Source: Bacteroidales bacterium UBA3623 | GTDB taxonomy: Bacteria > Bacteroidota > Bacteroidia > Bacteroidales > UBA932 | Length of the DNA stretch: 7,314 bases | Assembly: GCA_002373715.1 (NCBI GenBank) | Contig: DFLI01000102.1 | Coordinates: 1-7,314, forward strand | Reading direction: 5' to 3' | In this document: piece after piece, positions 1-6,547 of the stretch | Numbering within the stretch: position 1 is the stretch's first letter | Layout of the letters: every line of letters begins with the position of its first letter | Translations under genes and position numbers: made by a program | Notes under the pieces: model-generated | What the model saw: the letters and a program-made list of their open reading frames with translations, nothing else | What the model was told of the DNA's origin: nothing | The model's database searches: none

Positions 1-2
1 AC

Positions 3-431
3 GAGTTCGCCGCCATCCCGGGAACCCTCCTCTGCGGCTGGCTGTCGGACAAGCTCTTCCACGGCAAGCGGGCCCTGCCCACCATCCTGTTCATGGGCCT
101 GGTGCTGGTGTTCATCGTGCTGTACTGGAGATTCATTGACAACCTTACCATGGTTATCATCTGCCTCATCGGCATTGGTTTCTTCATCTACGGGCCCGTG
201 ATGCTCATCGGCGTACAGGCGCTGGATCTGGCTCCCAAGAACGCAGCGGGCACGGCCGCCGGCCTCACCGGCTTCTTCGGCTACTTCCTGGGCACTTTCA
301 TCCTGGCCAATACGGTCATTGGCTGGGTGGCCCAGCAGTTTGGCTGGAACTGGACTTTCGTCCTGCTACTGGCCGCCTGCCTCCTGTCCATCTTCTTCAT
401 GGCCCTAACCCTGAAGGAAGAGCGGAAGTAG
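3..431 (+). CDS. glpT: Glycerol-3-phosphate transporter GlpT (MFS antiporter), C-terminal part
   Basis: The gene is open at the left window edge. The frame reads from position 3 without a stop to TAG at 429-431, giving the last 142 residues of a protein that is about 450 residues in this family. The segment closely resembles the C-terminal part of E. coli GlpT as I remember it: IPGTLLCGWLSDK near its start, then IYGPVMLIGVQALDLAPK, AAGTAAGLTGFFGY, and a charged tail ending KEERK. Four hydrophobic stretches fit the last transmembrane helices of the 12-helix major facilitator fold. The family exchanges external glycerol-3-phosphate for internal phosphate across the inner membrane. The N-terminal substrate-binding residues lie outside the window, so a sibling organophosphate antiporter (UhpT type) is not strictly excluded, but the match favours GlpT. 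The gene converges on glpF and shares its terminator. An ATG at 93 is internal, not the start. Confidence 0.93.
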   Translation, partial: EFAAIPGTLLCGWLSDKLFHGKRALPTILFMGLVLVFIVLYWRFIDNLTMVIICLIGIGFFIYGPVMLIGVQALDLAPKNAAGTAAGLTGFFGYFLGTFILANTVIGWVAQQFGWNWTFVLLLAACLLSIFFMALTLKEERK

Positions 432-464
432 CACGTGGATATAAATCTCTGATTCACTGAGACA

Positions 465-509
465 TAAACAAATGGCTCCTGGTAGTTTTTACCAGGAGCC
501 ATTTGTTTA
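465..509. terminator. Bidirectional intrinsic terminator between glpT and glpF
   Basis: A perfect inverted repeat has arms 465-484 and 490-509 around a 5-nt loop (485-489, GTTTT). The stem has a G/C-richer centre (GGCTCCTGG paired with CCAGGAGCC) and A/T ends (AAACAAAT paired with ATTTGTTT). Because A-rich and T-rich flanks are part of the stem, each strand presents a hairpin ending in a T-rich run. It lies 34 nt past the glpT stop and 32 nt past the glpF stop, where two converging transcripts need to end. The remaining bases of the 432-540 gap show nothing else I can support. Confidence 0.88.
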
Positions 510-540
510 AAGCGCTACTGTTCAGCAGCTTATCTCCACG

Positions 541-1281
541 CTAGAACACCAGCAGGAAAAGGCCGGCGGCCAGGCAGGCACCCAGCATGGGGCCTGCAAC
601 CGGCACCCAGCTGTAGTTCCAGCCGCTGTCACGCTTGCCCTGGATGGGCAGCACGGCATGGGCGCAGCGCGGCGAAAGGTCACGGGCCGGGTTCATGGCA
701 TAACCGGTGGTTCCGCCCAGGGACATACCCAGAGCCATAATGAGGCAGGTAACCGGCCATGCGCCGATGGCACCGGTGGAAGCGCTCACAGGACCTACCT
801 GGAAAGCGTTCCCCTGCGTACCCAGGGCCAGGATAACGAACACCAGGATGCAGGTGGCAATGAACTCACTGAGGAAGTTGCGCCAGGGGTTCCAAATGGC
901 GGGCATGGTGCAGAAGGTTCCCAGCATGGTATCGGGCTGGTCAGCGGTGGCCTTGTAGTGGTCTTTGTAGAATACCCACACCAGGCAGGCGCCCACAAAG
1001 CCGCCCAGCATCTGGGCCACAATATAACCCAGCACCAGGTCCCAGGCAAACTTACCGGCAATGGCCAGGCCCAAAGTAACGGCGGGGTTCAGGTGGGCAC
1101 CGGAAACCGGGCCGGCCACCAGTACGCCCATCATCACGGCCAGGCCCCAGGCCAGGGCAATAACCACCCAGCCTGCGCCCTGCGCCTTGGACTTGTTAAG
1201 GGAACAGGCGGCGCATACACCGTCACCGAAGAGGACCAGCAGCAGGGTCCCCAGAAATTCAAAAGTAAAAGCAGGATTCAT
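541..1281 (-). CDS. glpF: Glycerol uptake facilitator GlpF (aquaglyceroporin)
   Basis: This 246-residue protein is an inner-membrane channel of the MIP/aquaporin family that lets glycerol diffuse into the cell, where GlpK traps it. Both pore motifs are present: GAHLNPAV with NPA at residues 65-67, and GYAMNPARD with NPA at 197-199. Asp201 directly after NPAR is the usual mark of glycerol-conducting rather than water-only members. By alignment to E. coli GlpF from memory (Trp48, Phe200, Arg206), the filter residues are Trp45, Tyr194 and Arg200. Tyr replaces Phe, which I recall also in Gram-positive GlpF. Length and six hydrophobic helices are normal. The start is the only sensible one: ATG at 1279-1281, three bases after the glpK TAA, with no Shine-Dalgarno sequence. 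It is the last gene of the four-gene operon, followed by the shared hairpin terminator. Confidence 0.96.
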   Translation of the reverse strand: MNPAFTFEFLGTLLLVLFGDGVCAACSLNKSKAQGAGWVVIALAWGLAVMMGVLVAGPVSGAHLNPAVTLGLAIAGKFAWDLVLGYIVAQMLGGFVGACLVWVFYKDHYKATADQPDTMLGTFCTMPAIWNPWRNFLSEFIATCILVFVILALGTQGNAFQVGPVSASTGAIGAWPVTCLIMALGMSLGGTTGYAMNPARDLSPRCAHAVLPIQGKRDSGWNYSWVPVAGPMLGACLAAGLFLLVF

Positions 1282-1284
1282 AGT

Positions 1285-2766
1285 TTACTTGTTTATGGTT
1301 CTTGCAATGGCATCGGCCCAACCGGCCTTTACCTCAGTCATATCGGCTCCGGAGGGCTGGAAGCAACGCTCCACCTGCCACTGGGCCTTAATCTCGTCCA
1401 GGGAGTTCCAGTAGCCGACGGCCAGGCCGGCCAGGTAGCAGGCGCCCATGGCCGTGGTCTCCGTTACCACGGGGCGTACCACGTTGGTGCCCAGGATATC
1501 TGCCTGGAACTGCATCATGAGGTTGTTGCGGGAGGCGCCGCCGTCCACCTTCAGCTCTGCCAGAGGCACGCCGGCGTCCTTCTCCATGGCCTTCACTATA
1601 TCCATGGTCTGGAAAGCAATGCCCTCCAGCGCCGCGCGGGCAATATGAGCCGCCGTGCTGCCACGGGTAATGCCGCAAATGACACCATGGGCATACTGAT
1701 CCCAGTACGGGGCGCCCATGCCGGTGAGGGCCGGCACGAAGTAAACGCCGCCGTTATCCGGAACCGTGGCCGCAAGGGCCTCAATCTCGGAAGAAGAGCG
1801 GATGACGCCCAGGCCGTCACGCAACCACTGCACCACGGAACCGCCCACAAAGATGGAGCCTTCCAGGGCGTAGTTCACCGTGTCCCCTATCTTCCAGGCC
1901 ACAGTGGTGAGGAGGTTGTTCTTGGAAAGGATGGGCTTAGTACCCGTATTCATGAGCAGGAAGCAGCCGGTTCCGTAGGTGTTCTTCACCGATCCGGGCT
2001 CCGTACACATCTGGCCGAAAAGGGCCGCCTGCTGGTCTCCGGCAATGCCGGCAATGGGAACCTCGTGGGCAAAGAGGGTGGTTTTGGTGTGACCATACAC
2101 CTCGGAGGAAGAGCACACGCGCGGCATCATGGAGATAGGGATGTTCAGCAGTTCCAGCATTTCCTTATCCCATTCCAGCGTGTTAATGTTGAACAGCATG
2201 GTACGGGAGGCGTTGGAAACGTCCGTCACGTGCTTTTCTCCGCGGGTGAGCTGCCAAACCAGCCAGGTGTCCACGGTACCGAAACGGAGCTTGCCGGCTT
2301 CGGCTTTCTCACGGGCACCGGGCACATTGTCCAGAATCCATTTAATCTTGGTGCCGGAGAAATAAGCGTCTATGATAAGACCCGTCTTCTCCCGAATCTT
2401 ATCCACCAGCCCGCGGGCCTTCAGTTCATCGCAAAAGGCCGATGTGCGCCTGTCCTGCCAGACAATGGCGTTGTACACGGGGGCACCCGTTTCTGCATCC
2501 CACACAATGGTGGTTTCTCGCTGATTAGTTATGCCGATGGCGGCAATGTCCCTGCCGTTGATACCCTTCAGGGTAATGGCCTCGGCAATGACGGCGGCCT
2601 CGGAAGACCAGATTTCCATGGGGTTGTGCTCCACCCAGCCGGGCTGGGGGAAGTACTGCGTAAATTCCTGCTGCGCTACGGAGCAGATATTGCCTTCGTG
2701 GTCAAAGACAATAGCCCTGGAGGAGCTTGTACCTTGATCCAGGGCTAAGATAAATTGAGAACTCAT
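1285..2766 (-). CDS. glpK: Glycerol kinase GlpK
   Basis: This 493-residue FGGY-family kinase phosphorylates glycerol with ATP to sn-glycerol-3-phosphate in the cytoplasm. Visible motifs are the N-terminal phosphate-binding loop DQGTSSSR (10-17), NQRET with Arg83-Glu84 and Tyr135 (glycerol contacts in the E. coli enzyme), YFSGTKIKWILDN (FGGY signature 1), AGDQQAALFGQ with catalytic-type Asp244, NTYGTGCFLLMNTG, and DGGASRNNLMMQFQAD (signature 2). The start is ATG at 2764-2766, just before SSQFILALDQGT. An upstream in-frame ATG at 2820 would add 18 residues that overlap the preceding gene and look unlike the family. The start lies one base after the hydrolase TAA, without a Shine-Dalgarno sequence. 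The GGKGGTR loop used for fructose-1,6-bisphosphate inhibition in E. coli is absent. The position of the phosphorylated His of Gram-positive enzymes appears to be Thr230 (alignment from memory). Control is therefore probably transcriptional. Confidence 0.97.
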   Translation of the reverse strand: MSSQFILALDQGTSSSRAIVFDHEGNICSVAQQEFTQYFPQPGWVEHNPMEIWSSEAAVIAEAITLKGINGRDIAAIGITNQRETTIVWDAETGAPVYNAIVWQDRRTSAFCDELKARGLVDKIREKTGLIIDAYFSGTKIKWILDNVPGAREKAEAGKLRFGTVDTWLVWQLTRGEKHVTDVSNASRTMLFNINTLEWDKEMLELLNIPISMMPRVCSSSEVYGHTKTTLFAHEVPIAGIAGDQQAALFGQMCTEPGSVKNTYGTGCFLLMNTGTKPILSKNNLLTTVAWKIGDTVNYALEGSIFVGGSVVQWLRDGLGVIRSSSEIEALAATVPDNGGVYFVPALTGMGAPYWDQYAHGVICGITRGSTAAHIARAALEGIAFQTMDIVKAMEKDAGVPLAELKVDGGASRNNLMMQFQADILGTNVVRPVVTETTAMGACYLAGLAVGYWNSLDEIKAQWQVERCFQPSGADMTEVKAGWADAIARTINK

Positions 2767-2767
2767 A

Positions 2768-3775
2768 TTATTCGGGAATGTAAGCGCAGCCGGCTCCCAG
2801 AGGATATACGCCGTCTGCAATCATATTCTTCACGGTTTTCAAGAAATTGGATACCCGGTGAATGTACATCTCGGGATCCTTCTGATAGGAGTTAGCATGA
2901 ATTGCGCCGTGGCAGACGTACATTTCTTTGTAACCCTTTACCTTGGCGTCATAATTCATCTGGAGGTTGTCAAAAGGCACAAAGTCGTCGGCATCTCCGT
3001 GGATAAAAAGCATGGGGCGGTCGCACTTAGCCAGCTGATTCACGGAAGAAGCCTCCCAGAAGCTCCAGCCATGCCGATTCTTGGTTACCAGAGAAGCGCT
3101 CTGCAGCACATCCGGAGGAATGAAGCCAAAACTCTGCTTGCGGTTGTAGTTGAACTGAGTCACCACAGAGGCATAGCCGCAGTCTTCAACAAAGCACTTC
3201 ACGTAATCCGGCAGAGGTTCTCCGCTAGTCATCATCACCGTGGCAGCGCCCATGGATACACCGTGGAGAACCATAAAATCGTCCTTGAAGATATTGTGGG
3301 CAATATCAATCCATTTGAGCATATCCAGACGGTCTTTCCAGCCCATCTGAATCTCATCTCCCTCGGAATAGCCGTGATACTGCAAATCCGGGAACAGGAC
3401 GTTGTAGTTCAGGATATCCCGGTACATGCGAACCAGGTACAGGAATACAAAGTGGTTGTCCTTGTAGCCGTGCACCACAATGGCCGTACCCTGTGCATCG
3501 GCGGGGTTGGCGGCCGGCACATAGCAGGCATGCAGTTTATATCCTTCGTCACTGGTGGTCCAGGTGTCTTTCAGAATGCCCTGGGCCTTGAGGCCGTCGT
3601 ACCAGGCGGTAGAGCCGGGCAGGAGTGAATCTGCCTTATGACGGGTGCGTTCAATATCGTCTACTCCGTGATCCTTGGGCTGCAGGGCATACTTGCTCAT
3701 GAACTTACCCGCAACGCAAGCGTTCAGGGAAAGGGCCACCAGGCCGATGGCCGCAAAATGCAATACTTTTTTCAT
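2768..3775 (-). CDS. Lipoprotein alpha/beta hydrolase (COG1073-like serine hydrolase)
   Basis: This 335-residue protein begins with a lipoprotein signal: Lys2-Lys3, a hydrophobic core, then lipobox L-N-A-C with lipidated Cys20. It is thus probably anchored to the periplasmic or outer face of an envelope membrane. The mature part is a complete alpha/beta hydrolase: oxyanion region VVHGYKDN (101-108), FPDLQYHGYSEGD (128-140), nucleophile elbow HGVSMGAAT with Ser174, VEDCGYASV, acid motif HGDADDFVP with Asp263, and GAIHANSY with His293. The triad is intact, so it should be active. It resembles the B. subtilis YqkD-type family of unspecified esterase or peptidase activity, so the substrate cannot be read from sequence. 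I chose ATG at 3773-3775, because a longer frame starting at 3871 would bury the signal peptide and overlap the upstream gene by about 95 bases. Spacing is one base on each side, to the barrel gene upstream and glpK downstream. An acylglycerol or other glycerol ester is a reasonable inferred substrate, not shown. Confidence 0.88.
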   Translation of the reverse strand: MKKVLHFAAIGLVALSLNACVAGKFMSKYALQPKDHGVDDIERTRHKADSLLPGSTAWYDGLKAQGILKDTWTTSDEGYKLHACYVPAANPADAQGTAIVVHGYKDNHFVFLYLVRMYRDILNYNVLFPDLQYHGYSEGDEIQMGWKDRLDMLKWIDIAHNIFKDDFMVLHGVSMGAATVMMTSGEPLPDYVKCFVEDCGYASVVTQFNYNRKQSFGFIPPDVLQSASLVTKNRHGWSFWEASSVNQLAKCDRPMLFIHGDADDFVPFDNLQMNYDAKVKGYKEMYVCHGAIHANSYQKDPEMYIHRVSNFLKTVKNMIADGVYPLGAGCAYIPE

Positions 3776-3776
3776 A

Positions 3777-5213
3777 CTAGAAGATGTATTGTAGACCGAT
3801 ATTGATGCCCAGACCTGCTCCGTCATTGTTCTTCCAGCCAAACTTCTGGCCGTCGAAGAAGATCTTGCCAAACTCGAAGTTCACGTTGAAGTTCTGGTTC
3901 ATGATTACGTGAAGGCCGATACCGGCGCTCATGTGCAGCTTCTGCTTTTCTTCCTTGTAGAAGTCGCTGGCCACGTATTCCACGATGCTGTTATCGGTTT
4001 TTCCGGTAATCTTGTTCACCAGCGTGTTATCGGCAGCAAAGCCGCTGAAATCGGCCGATGCAGGCTTGTACGGTTTCAGGATCATACCCATATCGAAGAA
4101 CGGGTTGGTGGCCAGGATGAAGTTCTGGTTAAAGAGCGTAAAGCGGGCAAAGCTCCAGCGCAGTTCCAGGTTGGTCCAGGCAAAGCTCTCTCCCTGAAGA
4201 CGGTTGAACAGAGAGCCGCGGACGGTGGTGGCGGAACCCAGGCCCTCCGGGTTCAGCTGCTTGAAGTTGATCACCTGCAGAGTCTGCAGCATATAGGAAG
4301 GAGTACGTCCCGCCAGGAGTCCCTGGAAGGCAATGCGGCCGCCCAAGACCAGTTTGTCAGGAACAAGCGTAAAGAACTGCTTGAACTGGAGGGACAACTT
4401 AAGATAGTTGGTACGGTCTGCCTGAGAACGTCCGTTCAGGATATCCGGGGAGCCATACAGGACCACTTCCAGGTTGGTACCCTTGCTTGGGTTGTTCTCG
4501 TGGTCGCGGGTGTCATACACCACGCCCACCTTGGCTTCCAGGTGCTTGCCTCCAAATTCTTCGGCCTTGGGAATGAAGCCGTGCTTGACGTAGAGGTCAT
4601 AGAGGGAGAGGTCCGTAGCGGGATGGCCTGCCTTCTTGTCGTAGCCGGCCAGGCCCTTGTTCTCTGCATGGCCCGTGGTGATTCCCAGGAAGGTAAGACC
4701 GCCGGCCCAGCCCCAGTGGCTCTGGCCAAAGCGTCCCTGGAAGAGGGCCATACCACGAAGGATGTTACGCTTCATCAGGTAAAAGCCCTGGCCCTGCTCG
4801 CTGAAGGAGTATTTCTTATTCTTCTCGTTGGTAATCTGGTCCAACGCGTCCACAAAAAGGGAAGATCCGCCGTTGAAGCCATAGAATGAACTGGTCTTGT
4901 TTCCAAAGAAAGACAGATCCAGCGACATACGCACTCCGGGGATGAGATACTTGCTGTCAAAGAAGGCATGGTAGACGGAATTGCCCTTGGAGTACCAGGA
5001 AGCCTCTACGTTGAGTTTCCAGACGTACTCGGGGTACGTGGATCCGTCTCCGTACCAGAAGATATCCGACATAAGGCCATAGTGCCAACCTAAATCAGAA
5101 TTATAGCCAATGGTGGGGAGGGGACCCACGTTAATGCCGGTTTTCACAATTTCCTGTGCCGATGCATTAAGAATAAAAAGGCCCAGCACAAGAACGGTCA
5201 GAATTTTTTTCAT
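3777..5213 (-). CDS. Omp85/BamA-TamA-type outer-membrane beta-barrel without POTRA domains
   Basis: This 478-residue protein has a Sec signal peptide (KK, a hydrophobic run, then N-A-S-A before Gln20; predicted cleavage after Ala19) and ends in Phe (GLQYIF), as outer-membrane barrels usually do. Two blocks recall the bacterial surface antigen/Omp85 barrel: YDTRDHENNPSKGTNLEV (233-250), like the D-T-R-D...P-x-G strand, and GSATTVRGSLFNRLQGE (326-342) followed by NLELRW (348-353), like the VRG lid-lock loop and its following strand. There is no room for POTRA domains, so this is a barrel-only member and is unlikely to be the essential assembly factor BamA. It may be a channel or a surface-display/translocation partner; function is unknown. 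It is the first gene of the operon leading into the lipoprotein hydrolase, glpK and glpF. The ATG at 5211-5213 has an A/T-rich leader and no Shine-Dalgarno sequence. Family assignment is fairly secure; role is not. Confidence 0.8.
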   Translation of the reverse strand: MKKILTVLVLGLFILNASAQEIVKTGINVGPLPTIGYNSDLGWHYGLMSDIFWYGDGSTYPEYVWKLNVEASWYSKGNSVYHAFFDSKYLIPGVRMSLDLSFFGNKTSSFYGFNGGSSLFVDALDQITNEKNKKYSFSEQGQGFYLMKRNILRGMALFQGRFGQSHWGWAGGLTFLGITTGHAENKGLAGYDKKAGHPATDLSLYDLYVKHGFIPKAEEFGGKHLEAKVGVVYDTRDHENNPSKGTNLEVVLYGSPDILNGRSQADRTNYLKLSLQFKQFFTLVPDKLVLGGRIAFQGLLAGRTPSYMLQTLQVINFKQLNPEGLGSATTVRGSLFNRLQGESFAWTNLELRWSFARFTLFNQNFILATNPFFDMGMILKPYKPASADFSGFAADNTLVNKITGKTDNSIVEYVASDFYKEEKQKLHMSAGIGLHVIMNQNFNVNFEFGKIFFDGQKFGWKNNDGAGLGINIGLQYIF

Positions 5214-5250
5214 AATATTGGTTATTGGTTAATAAATTTACTAAGTCTAG

Positions 5251-5276
5251 TATACAAATATACAAATTATTTGTAT
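5251..5276. repeat. Tandem octamer and palindrome in the divergent control region (possible operator)
   Basis: TATACAAA occurs twice head to tail (5251-5258 and 5259-5266). The second copy forms an inverted repeat with 5270-5276: ATACAAA, a 3-nt spacer TTA, then TTTGTAT. The palindrome covers the start of the - strand -7 box and the + strand -33 box, which is where a regulator could influence both promoters. In such A/T-rich DNA, part of this symmetry could simply come from the promoter elements themselves. Confidence 0.4.
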
Positions 5277-5286
5277 TTCTCCCACA
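5255..5286 (-). promoter_or_regulatory. Putative promoter of the barrel-hydrolase-glpK-glpF operon
   Basis: Read on the - strand, 5262-5255 spells TATATTTG, an exact fit to the Bacteroidota -7 consensus TAnnTTTG. Twenty bases upstream, 5286-5283 reads TGTG, three of four bases of the -33 TTTG element. Transcription would begin near 5248 and give a leader of about 35 nt. It is the only such match I found in front of the operon; the 1-3 nt gaps downstream leave no room for internal intergenic promoters. Confidence 0.55.
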
Positions 5287-5301
5287 TCGGCACTAACTTC
5301 G
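5270..5301 (+). promoter_or_regulatory. Putative promoter of the NamZ-family gene and downstream barrel
   Basis: TTTG at 5270-5273 is followed after exactly 20 bases by TAACTTCG at 5294-5301. This fits the Bacteroidota -33/-7 arrangement TTTG-N19-21-TAnnTTTG with one mismatch in the -7 box. Transcription would start near 5308, about 19 nt ahead of the ATG at 5327. The elements interlock with the oppositely directed promoter, so both polymerases could not easily occupy the region at once. Confidence 0.55.
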
Positions 5302-5326
5302 CGGTATAAACCATACAAACAACCTA

Positions 5327-6535
5327 ATGACAACAATCCTTCGTCGGATGATGGCCGCCATCCTGCTTATCTGCGGCTTTGTAACGGTCTCCTGCTCTGC
5401 TTCCCATCAGAAGCGCGTCATTTTGGGAGACGAGCAGTTTGATGTTTACATGCCCCTTCTGGAGGGCCAGCGAGTGGCCATTTTCTCCAACCAGACCGGC
5501 CTCGTGGGCAATACCCAAACCCATATTCTGGACACCCTCATTGCCAAGGGCGTGAACGTAAGCGCCATCTTCTCGCCGGAGCACGGCTTCCGTGACCTGG
5601 CCGACGACGGTTCCCACGTAGCCGACGGCGTAGAGCCCCTCACGGGCGTTCCCATCCTCTCCCTGTACGGCGGAGCCGGCGGCAACCATCCCACCGAGGA
5701 AGCCATGGGAATGTTCGACGTTCTTATCGTAGACATCCAGGACGTAGGCCTTCGTTTCTACACCTATTATATTACCATGTGCCACCTGATGGGCGCCTGC
5801 GCCGAACACGGTAAGAAGATGATCCTGCTGGACCGTCCCAACCCAAACGGCATGTACGTAGACGGTCCCATCCTGGACATGAGCCTGAAGAGCGGCGTAG
5901 GTCACCTTCCCATTCCCACCGTCCACGGCCTCACCTTGGGTGAACTCGCAAAGATGGCCCAGGGAGAAAAGTGGCTGAAAGCCGGCAACGACTGCGACCT
6001 CACCGTGGTACCTTGCAAGAATTACACGCACCAGACGCTCTACGAGCTGCCCGTCCGCCCCAGCCCCAACCTGCCCAACATGCAGTCCATCTACCTCTAT
6101 CCTTCCCTCTGCGGCTTTGAAGGTACGGTGGTAAGCCTGGGCCGTGGCACGGACAAGCCTTTCCAGCAGTACGGCCATCCCGCCATGAACGTGAAGTACT
6201 CCTATACCTTCACTCCCCAGAGCGTGAAGGGTTCCAGCAATCCCCCGCTGCTGGGCCAGGAATGCTATGGAGTAGATCTCTCGCACATGGACCAGAAGAC
6301 CATCCGCGAAAAAGGACTGGATCTCACCTATGTCATTGACGCATACACCATCCTCAAGGAGCAGGGCATGGAGCAGGGCTTCTTCCGCCGCTTCTTCGAC
6401 CTCCTGATGGGTCAGCGTTATATCCGCGAAATGATTGAAGAGGGAGCCTCGGCAGACGAAATCAAGGCCTGCTGGAAGGAAGACGTGGAAGCTTTCAAAC
6501 AGCAGCGGAAGCCTTACCTCCTCTACGCAGAATAA
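5327..6535 (+). CDS. namZ: DUF1343 protein, exo-beta-N-acetylmuramidase NamZ family
   Basis: This 402-residue protein matches the DUF1343 family, of which B. subtilis NamZ (YbbC) and Tannerella forsythia NamZ are characterised. These release N-acetylmuramic acid from the non-reducing ends of peptidoglycan fragments. Conserved blocks are FSNQTGLV (53-60), FSPEHGFRD (82-90, with the invariant Glu85 of PEHG), VDIQDVGLRFYTY (135-147), LDRPNPNG (168-175), RPSPNLPNMQSIYLYPS (244-260) and FEGTVVSLGRGTDKPFQ (264-280). Length is typical and the fold appears complete. The N-terminus has Arg6-Arg7, a hydrophobic run and TVSC (Cys23), a possible but weak lipobox (Thr at -3); either a lipoprotein or a periplasmic protein is possible. 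ATG 5327 was chosen because it precedes the whole signal; Met8 and Met9 are alternatives. There is no Shine-Dalgarno sequence. It is probably co-transcribed with the next gene, 12 nt downstream. Paralogues of unknown specificity exist in Bacteroidota, so the exact substrate is inferred. Confidence 0.88.
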   Translation: MTTILRRMMAAILLICGFVTVSCSASHQKRVILGDEQFDVYMPLLEGQRVAIFSNQTGLVGNTQTHILDTLIAKGVNVSAIFSPEHGFRDLADDGSHVADGVEPLTGVPILSLYGGAGGNHPTEEAMGMFDVLIVDIQDVGLRFYTYYITMCHLMGACAEHGKKMILLDRPNPNGMYVDGPILDMSLKSGVGHLPIPTVHGLTLGELAKMAQGEKWLKAGNDCDLTVVPCKNYTHQTLYELPVRPSPNLPNMQSIYLYPSLCGFEGTVVSLGRGTDKPFQQYGHPAMNVKYSYTFTPQSVKGSSNPPLLGQECYGVDLSHMDQKTIREKGLDLTYVIDAYTILKEQGMEQGFFRRFFDLLMGQRYIREMIEEGASADEIKACWKEDVEAFKQQRKPYLLYAE

Positions 6536-6547
6536 AAACCACACATA

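Noticed and set aside
281..502. Small - strand open frame opposite the glpT end and the terminator
   Set aside because: It runs through the terminator hairpin and the antisense of GlpT coding sequence, with no domain or plausible leader.
658..2748. A 696-codon open frame on the + strand opposite glpF and glpK
   Set aside because: It is exactly codon-aligned with both real genes, so it stays open because they rarely use TTA, CTA and TCA. Its translation is low-complexity (Gly/His/Gln rich) with no recognisable domain, while the opposite strand encodes clear GlpF and GlpK.
2767..2820. N-terminal extension of GlpK by 18 residues
   Set aside because: It would overlap the hydrolase C-terminus, and family members begin close to the DQGT loop. 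The ATG at 2764-2766 sits at a natural stop-start junction.
3776..3871. N-terminal extension of the hydrolase by 32 residues
   Set aside because: It would place the lipoprotein signal in mid-protein and overlap the barrel gene; the KK start at 3775 is a normal signal peptide.
2858..4889. Two shorter + strand open frames (2858-3628 and 3909-4889) opposite the hydrolase and the Omp85-type barrel
   Set aside because: Both are codon-aligned shadows of well-supported - strand genes and lack start signals or domains.
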